A stretch of DNA of 64,000 nucleotides from Lucifuga dentata (GCA_014773175.1 VXCM01000474.1:67677-131676); one strand, 5' to 3'. Shown: positions 28,545 to 36,539, counted from the first letter of the stretch. Numbers and translations: made by a program. The notes: generated from the sequence alone by a model not told the origin.

Positions 28545-31500
28545 GGAGAGTCAGGTGTGAGTATTCAGCTGACAGGCTGCAGTAAGTTTGCTTGTGCATG
28601 CCTGTGCGTCTCTGCACACGTTCAGAAAAGCTTCATCACACATCATGTGGAAATGCATCACCTTTACCCTGCTCAACAGGAAAGGTGTATGTTGACATGA
28701 AAACGTGACATGGAAGACAGACTCATGTTGCAGTCACACATAGAAGGTGAAATTTAATAAGTCAAACAGAGGTGAGTATGCTTTTGACAGAGAGATGTAG
28801 GATTAGTGGTTATCAGTGTTTACTTTAGAGAGCAGCTGAGAACCAGAGAAGGCATAGTCAAGACGTCATGAGCTGAAAAGGCCCCAGTATACTTCAGAAG
28901 ATGTACAAAAATGAAAAAGAACAGCTCTAAAAACACTGTGTTCAGTGTATTCCATCAGAACTGAAGTTCTTTTTATGCCACTCCATGCCAGTAGGAGGTG
29001 CAGAATGGTGGCAAGTCGCTTCTTACCAGAGGCGGCAGTGAAAGACGCTTACGTTTAAAGGAGTTATTTAGGTTTTTGTAAGTTACAGGTTTCTTATTGC
29101 TAAAAAAGAAGGCAACAAGAATGAAAGGGAGATGGTGCATTTGGGAAGATGGGGAATTTTTTTTTCTATTTATTCGACAAAAGCAGACTTTTGACTTGTT
29201 GCTCCAACAGCAGAGGGAGAAAGTCATCAATGAGAAAAAAAAAAATCGAGTTCTTCTTGCTGCCCCCTGATTGGTGACACAACCAGTAATGTGATGTTTG
29301 GACTAATTATGGTCAGAGGAAGGCATCAGAAGTTTAAAAAAAAAAATTTAAAAAAAAAAGGTTTGGGCCCAACGCGCAAAGAACACCAAAAGAGTCTAAA
29401 ACACTGCAACTTGAGCCTTGTAAGTTGTGATGATTCAGGTTATTTTTGCTGTCAGCTTTCTACTTTGTGAGGTAAAAGGTATACTGGGGCCTTAATTCCA
29501 GTAAAAGCAACAGGAGATGACTGGTACAAATGTCTGGAGCTTCCTGGTTCTAAATTTGCAACTTCAGACTGTAAAGCTTAAAGCAGAATTCTCAACATCC
29601 GCTCTGTTATTTCTGACTTTGGAGGAGAGTTTTACACTTTTACAAAAATTGTTTAGAATAACAGCAAACGTGGGAAAAGATGCGAGTGTGACTTCTTAAA
29701 CTGAGTAGTGTTTCAAAGCTCATAAATCCCAAGTGCACACATACACACCACTGAGGTGAATACTTTTCTGATGAATATTTCATGAATAATGGTGCCTTGT
29801 CATCCCAGAAATGTGTCATTTTGAGGTTATAAGTCACGTTGCTGTCACAAACTCCCTCAGGGCCGCAGCAGCAGCTGCTTTAGCCTGTCACCTGGTCAGT
29901 TGCTCACGGAACACACACACAAAAAATCACAAGGCAGGCCTGCAGGCTGTCTCATCGTCACACCTAGAGGAGAACAGCCTCTTTAAAGAAGCCATGAGAA
30001 AAGCCAAAAGTGTGTGGAATAAAACGGAATAAAATGATTTGTGAAAGTGATGCGGAGAAGGTAAATCGCATGTGGGCCTACTATTAATAACTCTCACAGA
30101 CAAAACAATATGCCCAAACACAAATATACACACGTGCACATGTAAAATAAGCAAGTCTATAATAAGACAGCAACAAATTGGAGGCAGCTGTCTTCCTCTT
30201 CAAGGTGACCTAGGCTTGAGGTGAACAATAAGAATATCGCAACTCCACAGATTGCCACCAATGATTTGACCCATTATATTATCAAATTTGTCAAGTTAAA
30301 TCACTTCTGAGTGCATTTTCTCACCTGGCGGACTTTCCTTCATAATCTGATTAAGCAACATATCATAATGCAAAGAGTAGCATTCTAGTTATTTCATGTA
30401 TGTATGTACCAAGCTTGCATTTTTTGTCTAATCATGGTATAGATAAAAATCGGAATAATGTGCATGTAATTGTACTGATAGCCATCTTCTATTCTGCTAC
30501 AATCAACATTCATTCAGTTTTTGGAGGGACAAATGAGACAATGGACATAAATACCGCCAGCACCATTGAGCTAATAGACCATGCTTCAGGGAATACTTCT
30601 CTTGTTTAAAAGCAGCCCATTATCCACTTACAGGAACAGATTAACCCTTGAGGAATACAGAGAATCAGGTTACAACTATAACAAGTCAAAAACAGATTCC
30701 TTCACTATCACACTTCCATCTCATAGCCAACTGGGACAGGATGTACTCTAAGGAGAAACTTAGCAAAAAAGTTTATATGATTTTAAAATTGCTAAATTAG
30801 GATCACACTCAGTTACTACACTCACACTAAACCCGCATCACTGGCATTTCTTTCCCAAATATGGAAAGAGCAACACTAAGCTCATCTCATGTCCCTGCTT
30901 GTTTTTCTTAATGATATCATGCATAGGCGTGAGCAGACACACCTTTAAGTTCTCAAAGTCACTTTTGCTCGACAAACTTCATCAGCAGCACTCACATCAA
31001 CTCATTTCTAAAGGAGTTTATGCACAATTCTGTTTATTTTCAACTTAAGCCTTATTTTTCCAAATTCATGTCATCACGGCTCTTGACTGGACTGTTAAAA
31101 ATATCATCATTAAGAGCTCTATGCAGCTCCAGTTCCCAGGAAGTGATGATGTCCAATAAACATTCAAAGGCCAAAAAAACAACTTCATTTGTTTAGGTCC
31201 AAAATGAAAATAAAACATGTTAGTCAGCATGTCACTTACACTGCAATGGGATGCTGCCTGAGAGTTTCCTATAACTGCCATAATCTAGTCAGCAGGCAGA
31301 GCAATGCTGTCTGGCATTAGTCTGATGCTGCATTCAAGTGACACAGGATTTGTCATGAATCCATGCTAAAAAAATAGGAGGTGATAATTACGTGTTTAGA
31401 ACACGTATGATTTTTTGTTTCTCTTCTCTTACACTTGGCCCCTCAACTTCAGGAGGCATGCAACAGGCATTCAAAATTATTAGTTAAAATGAACCATTCA

Positions 31501-33450
31501 TTTTAAATAATAATTTCATATGTAACATATACAGGAAAAGAGTAGACCAGAGCATGGTAAGCAAAAGTACCAAATGGACGATTACTATTTAGCTGAAATG
31601 TGAGAAGTGTTAGATAACATTTAAACGTGTACCTGCAGCGCACCTGAATGACAAACTGAATTTTGTGACAACAGTGCAAACAGGAAAGCCGTTTTCACAT
31701 AAGGTATACATTTAAAGCTTAGATAAGGGTCACATTTAGGCAAATAAAATAATCTCAGCTTCACTCAAATGAGGCAAATACATGTTTTGTGGTTAAAATT
31801 AAGGTTAGGACAGTGGTTCTCAAAAGTTTTAATATCACCTCTGAGGAAACCAAAACATGCAGGTGTTTCCTCTAAGAAAGTCAAAGAAAAACCTCATGAG
31901 CATATGTGCATGTGTGTATGTGTTCATTCACACCTTTAAATTGGGCTGCAACGCTGCTGTCAAAACTGTCAAGACAAAAATGAAAACAAGGATAAAGAAA
32001 ATGGATTTAAATCACGTGTACAGGTGTGTCTGTTCTGTCTGAGCTGTTGGTCTCAGTTGAGTATAAGAGAGAAAAGTTACCGATGCCCACATAAAGGAAG
32101 CATATGTACATATAAAGGGGCTATTTAAAAAAAAAAAAAGTTTAATTCTTAAAAGATTGTTTAAAAAAAAACTTAAGATTTTACAATAAAAACACATTTT
32201 ATTTGTGAATAAATTCCCACAATAACAGAATTTCACAGTCATCTGGCATGCCACCAAGGGGCGCTCCAAGTACCACCAATGGCACTGGTACCACAGTTTG
32301 AGAACCACTAGGTTGGGATATCTTTTGGTCATGGATGAATAATAAAACATGAATAAAATCAGTGGAAAATTTTAAAACTCTAAAGCACAGAAGCTGGAAT
32401 TAAAGGTTCACCTGACCTCTATGCCCTTTCTGCTGCATGTGTTAAAAGCATGCAATCCTTTGGTGGCGGCCAAAGAAACATCTGATTTTCACACGCAGCA
32501 TGTCTGTCAGATTTTCAGACATTTCGCAACAGGCCGGTGATATGATGTCATCACCTGTCACCAAAGACCATCCCAATTTTTAATGTTATAGGTTAAAAAC
32601 TCTGAAAGGATCATTTGGTGTCAGTACTGTCAAGAGTGCAGTAAAATGTCCCATTCAGTAGATATCATCACTTTACCCAATGATATCTGTGTGATAACCT
32701 ATCCAAATCTGACATTTTGGGAAAATATCCACTTTCTCTAGACAGACATATTTAGTCAAAAGTAATATTTAATCAACTTATTCTTTGCTGTGCAGTTATA
32801 ACAAATGTCCAGTATTTCAAATTCCTGTGCTGTGTATTAATCTGGATCATTAAACATAATGTAACTTAGAGGAAATGCATAATCTGAACACTTGCACTCT
32901 TTAATGTTTTTTGTTTTAGTTGTGGTCATGTGATGATGTAAAAATAGCCCCAGTTCTGCTTCAGTCCTGTTTACTTTGGAGAGAATACAGTAACCTATAG
33001 CACGGCACAGCACGGTCTGTCACGGAAACTCAAGTAGTAGGACTCTTAGATGTGGGTGTGACAAAACCATGCTGGACATTATTATGTCTTTGTCATTAGC
33101 AAGAAAACAAATTTGTGACTGTTTTGGATATTGTAACAAACTGTTTAGATTTTGAAGTCAAACGTGTTCGGATATATTTATGTTTTAATTACAACGAAAC
33201 TTTGTAACAGGCAGTAAAAAAAAAAAAAAAAAAATNAAAAAAAAAAAAAAAAAAAGTTCACGTCACGCTTATTCTCTGCTGTAAACAGTAACTTTTCCTG
33301 TTGCTGCTTAGATTTTGGATCCGTGTGTATCTGTGTGTATCATGTGTTGGACTCACCTGGCGACGTGAAGCCGGTCTGTGCTGAGTGTAGCGTCGGACTG
33401 TGGGTCCTCCGTGGAAATGAACTGAAGTGAACGGGACTTCCGCATTTAAA
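318..33450 (-). CDS. pdlim5: pdlim5 (PDZ and LIM domain protein 5, Enigma homologue), 5' part of gene
   Basis: This is a multi-exon gene whose 3' half, with the three LIM domains, runs off the left edge. The joined coding exons in the window give about 331 codons, or 340 with the optional microexon. Residues 1-84 form a PDZ domain with the PWGF carboxylate-binding loop and the [10 protein letters not shown] helix. A proline/serine linker follows, containing KPVPIT and [11 protein letters not shown], which match the vertebrate PDLIM5 linker. A ZM-like motif (YNSPINLYS) lies near residue 235, and the [13 protein letters not shown] and [14 protein letters not shown] blocks follow. Family knowledge: PDLIM5 binds alpha-actinin through its PDZ domain, and its LIM domains recruit protein kinases at Z-discs and stress fibres. 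LDB3 is the closest alternative, but the [13 protein letters not shown] block and the linker fit PDLIM5 better. Whether this is the teleost a or b copy cannot be told here. The 33450 boundary is approximate. Confidence 0.93.
568..725 (-). CDS. pdlim5: pdlim5 exon with RLIEDTEDW and RILAQ blocks
   Basis: Between GGACAG and a GTGAGT donor lie 53 codons (counting the completed glycine) plus one base. They include [18 protein letters not shown] and [17 protein letters not shown]. These are the conserved blocks between the linker and the LIM region of PDLIM5; LDB3 has the related [14 protein letters not shown]. Phases 2 in and 1 out fit the neighbours. Confidence 0.94.
931..1043. repeat. long imperfect hairpin in pdlim5 intron
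   Basis: A perfect 12-base stem (CCATTTAGCTTA at 967-978 with TAAGCTAAATGG at 991-1002) has a 12-base loop. It extends outward imperfectly through ATTAATGATGGCT and AGCCATTATTAAT to AGGTGTGA and ACACCT. It may be a small MITE or an expressed hairpin; the sequence alone does not decide. Confidence 0.55.
1218..1244 (-). CDS. pdlim5: candidate 27-base pdlim5 microexon
   Basis: A CTGCAG acceptor and a GTAATT donor bracket 27 bases. Spliced between the exons at 3.45 and 0.57 kb, these keep the frame and add the nine residues TPPPTRPRR. The join reads [18 protein letters not shown], and the first base completes glycine. Both flanking exons also join in frame without it, so it would be an optional cassette. 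It resembles the proline-arginine context (GPPRKH) at this point in human PDLIM5, but that is a weak match. Transcript support is needed to prove it. Confidence 0.5.
1245..3452. other. pdlim5 intron, no gene seen
   Basis: Non-coding sequence with a TG-rich stretch near 1.77-1.83 kb and a poly-T run with a single N at 2810. No splice-bounded frame with PDLIM similarity was found apart from the microexon at its left edge. Confidence 0.6.
3453..3976 (-). CDS. pdlim5: pdlim5 long linker exon with ZM-like motif
   Basis: The 524-base exon begins after ATCCAG with [15 protein letters not shown] and ends QFN plus two bases before GTAGGT. It encodes a low-complexity proline/serine/alanine linker. [11 protein letters not shown] and [15 protein letters not shown] resemble human PDLIM5. 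[20 protein letters not shown] near the end resembles the ZM (ZASP-like) motif that helps bind alpha-actinin in LDB3 and PDLIM3. The serine run SSSSSNSSS is teleost-style low complexity. Confidence 0.92.
4323..4356 (-). CDS. pdlim5: pdlim5 34-base linker exon
   Basis: This small exon encodes [12 protein letters not shown] when the split arginine codon is included. It sits between CACAG and AAG followed by GTAAGA. Phases 2 in and 0 out match both neighbours exactly. It corresponds to the start of the linker just after the PDZ domain in PDLIM5. It is too short to appear as an open reading frame of its own. Confidence 0.88.
5397..5463. repeat. CACG/CA compound microsatellite
   Basis: Several CGCA units are followed by about twenty CA units and a few CATA units. 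Confidence 0.95.
5598..5876. mobile_element. TA-flanked CACTGTAAAA inverted-repeat MITE
   Basis: Left end TA-CACTGTAAAATGTGACAAG and right end CTTGTCACATTTTACAGTG-TA are near-perfect inverted repeats. Inner arms around CCTTGAAAAGGGTAAGTAAA are also inverted, so the whole element can fold. A single N at 5717 sits between two copies of a 65-base block, so the real element is about 66 bases shorter. CACTGTAAAA termini are abundant in fish genomes. Confidence 0.65.
5652..5782. other. assembly join: 65-base false duplication around N
   Basis: Bases 5652-5716 are repeated exactly at 5718-5782 with a single N at 5717 between them. This is read as an unmerged contig overlap, not a biological tandem repeat. 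Confidence 0.85.
5885..6390. repeat. degraded interspersed repeat (CAAGGAGGTTAT family)
   Basis: The text CTGTCAAGGAGGTTATATGA, then TTTGTTTGTCTGTTTGCAG and AAAATTTTGGGGGCAGACAG, resembles a widespread vertebrate DNA-transposon-like repeat, recalled from memory rather than searched. Both ends are approximate. Short frames inside are chance. Confidence 0.4.
6391..7128. other. pdlim5 intron, nothing recognised
   Basis: Open frames on both strands here are short and show no family motif. No repeat terminus was recognised. Confidence 0.5.
7164..7645 (+). mobile_element. 5'-truncated RTE-type LINE tail, copy 1
   Basis: A 482-base insertion carries a 143-codon frame at 7177-7608 with [16 protein letters not shown] (end of the reverse transcriptase region), [12 protein letters not shown] and [11 protein letters not shown]. 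This is the usual C-terminus of RTE-like LINE proteins. The 3' end is an AAG repeat. Perfect 19-base target duplications (ATAAGCCGATCTCGTGTAT) flank it at 7145-7163 and 7646-7664. The frame has no upstream reverse transcriptase or endonuclease, so the copy is dead. Confidence 0.85.
7177..7608 (+). pseudogene. RTE LINE ORF, C-terminal fragment, copy 1
   Basis: The 143-codon open frame begins [19 protein letters not shown] and ends [11 protein letters not shown]. It encodes only the thumb and C-terminal part of a non-LTR reverse transcriptase; the catalytic YADD region is missing. The internal ATG is probably not a true start. It is identical in translation to the frame at 34478-34909, which shows that both copies are young. 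Confidence 0.8.
8071..8176. repeat. AT palindrome of TATA and GATA repeats
   Basis: The region starts CGTATATATATA and ends TATATATATACG, with CTAT and GATA runs arranged symmetrically between. It can form a large cruciform. It sits inside the TA-flanked element at 7129. Confidence 0.8.
8493..10189. other. pdlim5 intron, microsatellites only
   Basis: Apart from the CA runs near 8.7 and 8.93 kb, nothing was recognised. The frames near 9.4-9.7 kb overlap on both strands and lack motifs. Confidence 0.5.
8682..8760. repeat. CT and CA microsatellite
   Basis: A short TCTC run is followed by about thirty CA units. A smaller CA run lies at about 8920-8944. Open frames here are repeat translations. 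Confidence 0.95.
10190..10500. mobile_element. TTAA-flanked inverted-repeat element, copy A (truncated)
   Basis: It starts AGGAGCATGCC after TTAA and shares TTTGCATGTTTAAGCC and AATTTCCAAAGCATAAAACC with the family. It then diverges near 10.5 kb without a recognisable right terminus. The right boundary is approximate. Confidence 0.55.
10501..12555. other. pdlim5 intron, nothing recognised
   Basis: AT-rich sequence with short frames on both strands and no protein motif. No tRNA or other RNA gene was recognised. Confidence 0.5.
12556..13153. mobile_element. TA-flanked inverted-repeat DNA element, copy 2
   Basis: This 598-base copy is related to the element at 7129. It begins CCATATATACTCAAGTATAA and ends in the reverse complement CTCATATATACC pattern, again between TA dinucleotides. 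It matches copy 1 through the GATCTCGTGTATAAG, GATTTTGACCTGCAAATTTA and TTCTGAAAATAATCCAC blocks. It lacks the RTE insertion and the AT palindrome, so those are later or variable additions to copy 1. Confidence 0.7.
13226..13560. repeat. degraded repeat with GATATATCGG-type motifs
   Basis: GACTGATATAAC, ACAGTATATCGGTATCAGC and CCTAAAAAATCCTGTAT resemble a common fish repeat with terminal GACCGATATATCGG motifs. It is very diverged and its boundaries are approximate. Confidence 0.35.
13561..15596. other. pdlim5 intron, poly-T run with N
   Basis: Mostly unique-looking AT-rich sequence. A long T-run carries a single N at 14811. No exon-like segment was found. Confidence 0.5.
15597..15748 (-). 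CDS. pdlim5: pdlim5 PDZ exon 2 (residues 34-84)
   Basis: The acceptor is CATTGCAG and the donor is AGAG followed by GTAAC, with an open phase of 2 at the 3' end. The product runs from [20 protein letters not shown] to [20 protein letters not shown] and completes the PDZ fold, including the carboxylate-groove helix. The exon joins in frame to the 26.7 kb exon and to the 4.3 kb exon. Confidence 0.95.
15749..21033. other. pdlim5 intron, mostly unrecognised
   Basis: It contains the GAAGA microsatellite and a GT-rich patch near 17.39-17.43 kb. No coding segment was recognised; the frames near 16.0-16.4 and 18.0 kb are short and lack motifs. Confidence 0.5.
16683..16727. repeat. (GAAGA)n microsatellite
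   Basis: About nine pentamer AGAGA/GAAGA units form a purine-rich tract in the second pdlim5 intron. Confidence 0.9.
21034..21164. other. assembly join: 65-base false duplication around N
   Basis: Bases 21034-21098 recur at 21100-21164, split by one N at 21099. The block contains a T-run that ends in AAGCTT. Confidence 0.85.
21990..22648. mobile_element. TTAA-flanked inverted-repeat element, copy B
   Basis: It begins AGGACCATACCGG after TTCA (a mutated TTAA) and ends TGGTATGGTCCT before TTAA. It is homologous to the copy at 33635, including ATACTTGAAACGTTCTTGGG. It contains a single N at 22202 flanked by a 67-base false duplication, so its true length is about 68 bases shorter. Confidence 0.7.
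22135..22269. other. assembly join: 67-base false duplication around N
   Basis: Bases 22135-22201 recur at 22203-22269 with N at 22202, inside TTAA element copy B. Confidence 0.85.
23863..24509. mobile_element. TTAA-flanked inverted-repeat element, copy C
   Basis: The left end AGGATCATACCA follows TTAG, and the right end TGGTATGGTCCT precedes TTAA. Internally it is inverted relative to copies B and D. A single N at 24156 is flanked by a 65-base duplicated block, again an assembly join. No coding capacity was seen. Confidence 0.7.
24091..24221. other. assembly join: 65-base false duplication around N
   Basis: Bases 24091-24155 recur at 24157-24221 with N at 24156, inside TTAA element copy C. 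Confidence 0.85.
24510..26663. other. pdlim5 intron, nothing recognised
   Basis: Frames at 24.4-24.8 and 25.25-25.6 kb on the minus strand have no domain signature, and the first overlaps the transposon end. Confidence 0.5.
26664..26769 (-). CDS. pdlim5: pdlim5 start-codon exon (PDZ, residues 1-33)
   Basis: The acceptor is a T-rich tract ending in TATAG. It is followed by 7 leader bases and ATG at 26762. The 33 codons include [19 protein letters not shown] and end in LTISR. They are the beta-A/beta-B part of the PDZ domain with the ligand-loop PWGF. The donor is CGG followed by GTGAGT, phase 0. This N-terminus is nearly invariant among ALP/Enigma proteins, so the start is secure. Confidence 0.95.
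26770..31802. other. pdlim5 intron 1, mostly unrecognised
   Basis: This is the long intron between the candidate first exon and the start codon. It holds a TG/GA microsatellite, A-runs at 29.34-29.36 kb and many short frames without motifs. Enhancers could lie here, but none can be named from sequence alone. Confidence 0.5.
28510..28550. repeat. TG/GA compound microsatellite
   Basis: TG units are followed directly by GA units. Confidence 0.9.
31811..32310. mobile_element. hAT-like non-autonomous element, copy 1
   Basis: Termini CAGTGGTTCTCAAA and TTTGAGAACCACTA are inverted repeats of the type seen in Charlie/Tip100 hAT elements. They are flanked by 8-base duplications GGTTAGGA and GGTTGGGA (one mismatch) at 31803-31810 and 32311-32318. 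Its 500 bases hold no transposase frame. It lies in pdlim5 intron 1, upstream of the start-codon exon. Confidence 0.75.
32319..33356. other. pdlim5 intron 1, promoter-proximal part
   Basis: Non-coding sequence ending in a poly-A run with a single N at 33236, just downstream of the candidate first exon. Confidence 0.5.
33357..33450 (-). other. pdlim5: pdlim5 non-coding first exon (candidate)
   Basis: A strong donor (CCAG followed by GTGAGT on the minus strand) ends an exon at 33357 in a short stretch richer in CpG than its surroundings. No start codon fits the PDZ reading frame, and the next exon at 26.7 kb carries a 7-base leader before its ATG, so this would be 5' UTR. A TTTAAA box on the minus strand at about 33446-33451 could serve as a TATA-like element, which would put the transcription start nearer 33415. 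The right boundary is therefore uncertain. The assignment rests on position and splice signal, not on homology. Confidence 0.5.
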
Positions 33451-33560
33451 GCAGCCCATGTGGCTGCTGGTGGGAGGGATCCAGGACCCACAGCTCAGGT
33501 TGCCCACAAGACAGGCGTGGGCTTGTCCACTCTGGGCTTGACTGCAGGTGAGTTATGGTT
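33415..33560 (-). promoter_or_regulatory. probable pdlim5 promoter region
   Basis: This is the sequence immediately upstream of the candidate first exon on the minus strand. It has several CpGs, a TTTAAA box at about 33446-33451 and a CACATG E-box at about 33468. The call comes from position only; there is no known binding-site evidence. A TTAA-flanked transposon begins about 180 bases further upstream. Confidence 0.3.
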
Positions 33561-33634
33561 CAGTTTGTGCAGACTAAAGCAGGTTTATGACCTGACAGCA
33601 TACTTTTTATGTTTATCTCCAACAATGACTTTAA

Positions 33635-34232
33635 AGGACCATACCACTCATTTTGCATGTTTGAGCCTAATGTATTCATTTTTCATACAAGTAATGTTAC
33701 TGACAATCATTTCCCAAAGCATACTACTGGAACAGTGAATTAATTTTTTTTTTTNTTTTTTTTTTTTTTTTTTTTTTCCCTATACCTTTCAGACCGCCAT
33801 TGGTTTCAGTTCATTCTGGTACGCTATTAAAATCAACTAGATCATACTTGAAACGTTCTTGGGATAGGTAATCCATCATCGCAAGGAACAGTGTATTCAG
33901 GGTTTTTTCGAAGTTTTGTAATTTTAGCTTTTAAGCACAGTAAAAAGCACGGAGTGAATGTCTCCATCAGGGAATATCGTCCTAAAAGAAGACCTGCGTT
34001 TACTGAAAACTTTAAACGACTTCTAAGGCTGCGTAACTATTAGCAAGCAAAACGTTGATTTTTTTTTAAGGTGGGTGTATCAGTATTTAATTTTGAAAGA
34101 TAAAGCAGTTTTGCAAAATATCAGGAAAGCTGAAATATAGTTTTATACTTTGGGAAATGATTGTCAGTAACCTTACATATATGAAAATTGAATATATTAG
34201 GTTCAAACATGCAAAATGGTTGGTATGGTCCT
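33635..34232. mobile_element. TTAA-flanked inverted-repeat element (piggyBac-like MITE), copy D
   Basis: The ends AGGACCATACCA and TGGTATGGTCCT are inverted repeats flanked by TTAA on both sides. They extend inward through a CATTTTGCATGTTTGA-type subterminal block. TTAA duplications suit piggyBac-type transposition. No transposase is encoded. This is the cleanest of five copies in the window. A T-run with a single N at 33755 interrupts it. Confidence 0.75.
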
Positions 34233-34413
34233 TTAAACTATGGAACAAAATGCTTATTACATACCTGTGTGGATGATAAGAGCTGTCATGCTGCAATTCT
34301 TAGATCTCAACAAATATATATACAATATTTAAATATATCTAATATATAAATATATTAGATATTCTGCATAACATTATAATATAACAACATTTTAAAATTT
34401 AAATACTAGGCAA

Positions 34414-34463
34414 CAAATGAGAGATCTGTACACTGTTTAAACACTGTACAGATCTCTCATTTG
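34414..34463. repeat. 19-base inverted repeat at RTE insertion site
   Basis: CAAATGAGAGATCTGTACA (34414-34432) and its reverse complement (34445-34463) enclose a 12-base loop. The right arm overlaps the left target duplication of the RTE insertion at 34467. Confidence 0.8.
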
Positions 34464-34466
34464 CTC

Positions 34467-34942
34467 ATTCGGCAAGAATGAAAGGAAAGGTGTACAAAAC
34501 GGTGGTGAGACCAGCGATGTTGTATGGCTTAGAGACAGTGGCACTGAGGAAAAGACAGGAGGCAGAGCTAGAGGTAGCAGAGACTAAAATGCTGAGGTTC
34601 TCTTTGGGAGTGACGAGGATGGATAGGATCAGGAACGAGTACATCAGAGGGACAGCGCATGTTAGATGTTTTGGAGATAAAGTCAGAGAGGCCAGACTGA
34701 GATGGTTTGGACATGTACAGAGGAGGGATAGTGAACATATCGGTAGAAGGATGCTGAGGTTGGAACTGCCAGGCAGGAGGCCTAGAGGAAGACCAAAGAG
34801 GAGATTTATGGATGTAGTGAAAGAGGACATGAAGTTAGTTGGTGTGAGAGAAGAGGAGGCAGAGGATAGGGTTAGATGGAGGCAGATGATTCGCTGTGGT
34901 GACCCCTGAAGGGAAAGCCGAAAGGAAAAGAAGAAGAAGAAG
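34467..34942 (+). mobile_element. 5'-truncated RTE-type LINE tail, copy 2
   Basis: A 476-base insertion is almost identical to the copy at 7164; the differences seen are one A in a run, the AAG repeat number and the first few junction bases. Perfect 19-base duplications (ACAGATCTCTCATTTGCTC) lie at 34448-34466 and 34943-34961. The shared sequence starts at the same base in both copies (7168 and 34469), which is unusual for random 5' truncation. Confidence 0.85.
34478..34909 (+). pseudogene. RTE LINE ORF, C-terminal fragment, copy 2
   Basis: The same 143-codon frame as copy 1, with an identical translation. It holds the WFGHVQRRD and [10 protein letters not shown] motifs of the RTE C-terminus and no catalytic core. 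It lies between opn4x and pdlim5, about 1 kb upstream of the presumed pdlim5 promoter. Confidence 0.8.
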
Positions 34943-35325
34943 ACAGATCTCTCATTTGCTCCCATATAATTCTTATTGTTTTGAGACTACGCACCTGTTT
35001 TGAATTGCTAAGTAGGACTGGATAAGAGTGAAACATTGGGATATTTAGAGTCTAAATACTCCAAATGATGTACTAGATGTTATATAAAATTTAAGTTGTG
35101 GCAACAAATCAAATTAATTAATATTCAACTTCAAGTCTCACATCCATAGTTTTTAAATTGTGATTTTTATCACAATTTTACACAATATGTATTTTTAAGA
35201 AACAGCTATAACAGACATTGGTGATGTGAGTTGGGCTAGTGTGTCTCAGCTTTAAGATTATCAGGTCAAAAAGACAAAGCCTAAGCCTAAAGTGTTGCAG
35301 CTCCAGAGATAAATTACATCAGAAT

Positions 35326-35608
35326 AGAGCTGCAACTAATGATTGTTTTTTTTATTGATTAACCTTAATAGATTTTTCAGTTAATCTTTTAGAGGATAAA
35401 ATGTCAGAGAGCCCTAAGCAATGCCCTCAAATTGCTTATTTTGCATTGACAACAGTTAAAATCCAAAGGCATTTAATTTAAATAGGTAAATTCTGACATT
35501 TGAGAAGCTGAAACTTGGCAATGTTTAGCATTTTTATTTCAAAAATGACCAGAATGATTATTACAATTATTGTCGATTAAGTTTCTATGATTCTATTAAA
35601 CAGTTGCT
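35326..35608. mobile_element. hAT-type MITE of the GAGCTGCAACTAATGATT family
   Basis: It begins AGAGCTGCAACTAATGATT and carries GATAAAATGTCAGAGAGCCC, TCAAATTGCTTATTTTGC and TGACATTTGAGAAGCTG in order. This is a very common fish and vertebrate repeat with TGCAACTAAT-type termini, recognised from memory. The right end is degenerate near CAGTTGC. Confidence 0.6.
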
Positions 35609-36539
35609 AAGTTCATGGTTTTAACATTGCTTCAGTGTATTCTCTATTTTTAATAATTTGTAAGTGATTAGATAAGGCCAGCATTAAGTTATGGAGCAGA
35701 AGATTCACCTCATTGTTTTTGTGGCTCAAGAAGAGTTGCGTCATTCACTTACAGAAGCCATTCGTCACTGGGTGAAGGAATGTGTGAAATATTTGTATGA
35801 TGTTATGAAAGAAATATGTAAACCTGTGACAGGGCATCATCATGTTATCTTATCATGTTGTGTCACATGACAGTGATGTCATTCTTTCCACGGGATGTCT
35901 CCTGTATACAGGAGGCACATGTCAGCCTGTTAAACCAATACAGGGATCAGTTAGTCATGAGGTGTGTCAGTTTGGAAATAAAAATAAATCTGAAAAAATA
36001 AAATAAAATAGGTGTGTAACATGTAAAACAGAGCAATTATTCTGTTGCAGCTCTTTATACATTTATATGGACATTCCAGCTAAACTGAGATAGTGAATTG
36101 TGTGTAAAGACGTGTTTAATTACACGTTACAAGTTCAAAACTGATTCCTACGTGCCAAACACAGCATGTTTAGTCAGATTTTACTTGGGAGAGTTTGTCT
36201 GCCCTCTAGTGGTCAGCAAAGAAACTGCAGTCTTTTCAGTTCTGTTCAGAGCCTCATCTGACTAGAATTCATTGCTATTTCGTATTAAGCACTTTAAGAA
36301 CAGGAAAAGTTTCAAAATACAAGTGAAACATTTCCTGGAGCAAATCCGCTGATGTTATTTCCTTTGCGACCATCTTTTGAGCTGTTTTCGTGTATCATTT
36401 TATCCAAAGTTTTTATGTATTTATTGCCAGACAAAGATGCATATTAACTCAAATATTTAATGGTTTTTAAAGTTATGTAAACCTTGTTTAATTTGTATAT
36501 TTTATGTCTGTTTGACTTATTTTTTTTCTTATGTATGTA

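Noticed and set aside
33427..33738. 103-codon plus-strand frame
   Set aside because: It runs antisense through the pdlim5 first exon and into TTAA element copy D, with no motif and no splice support.
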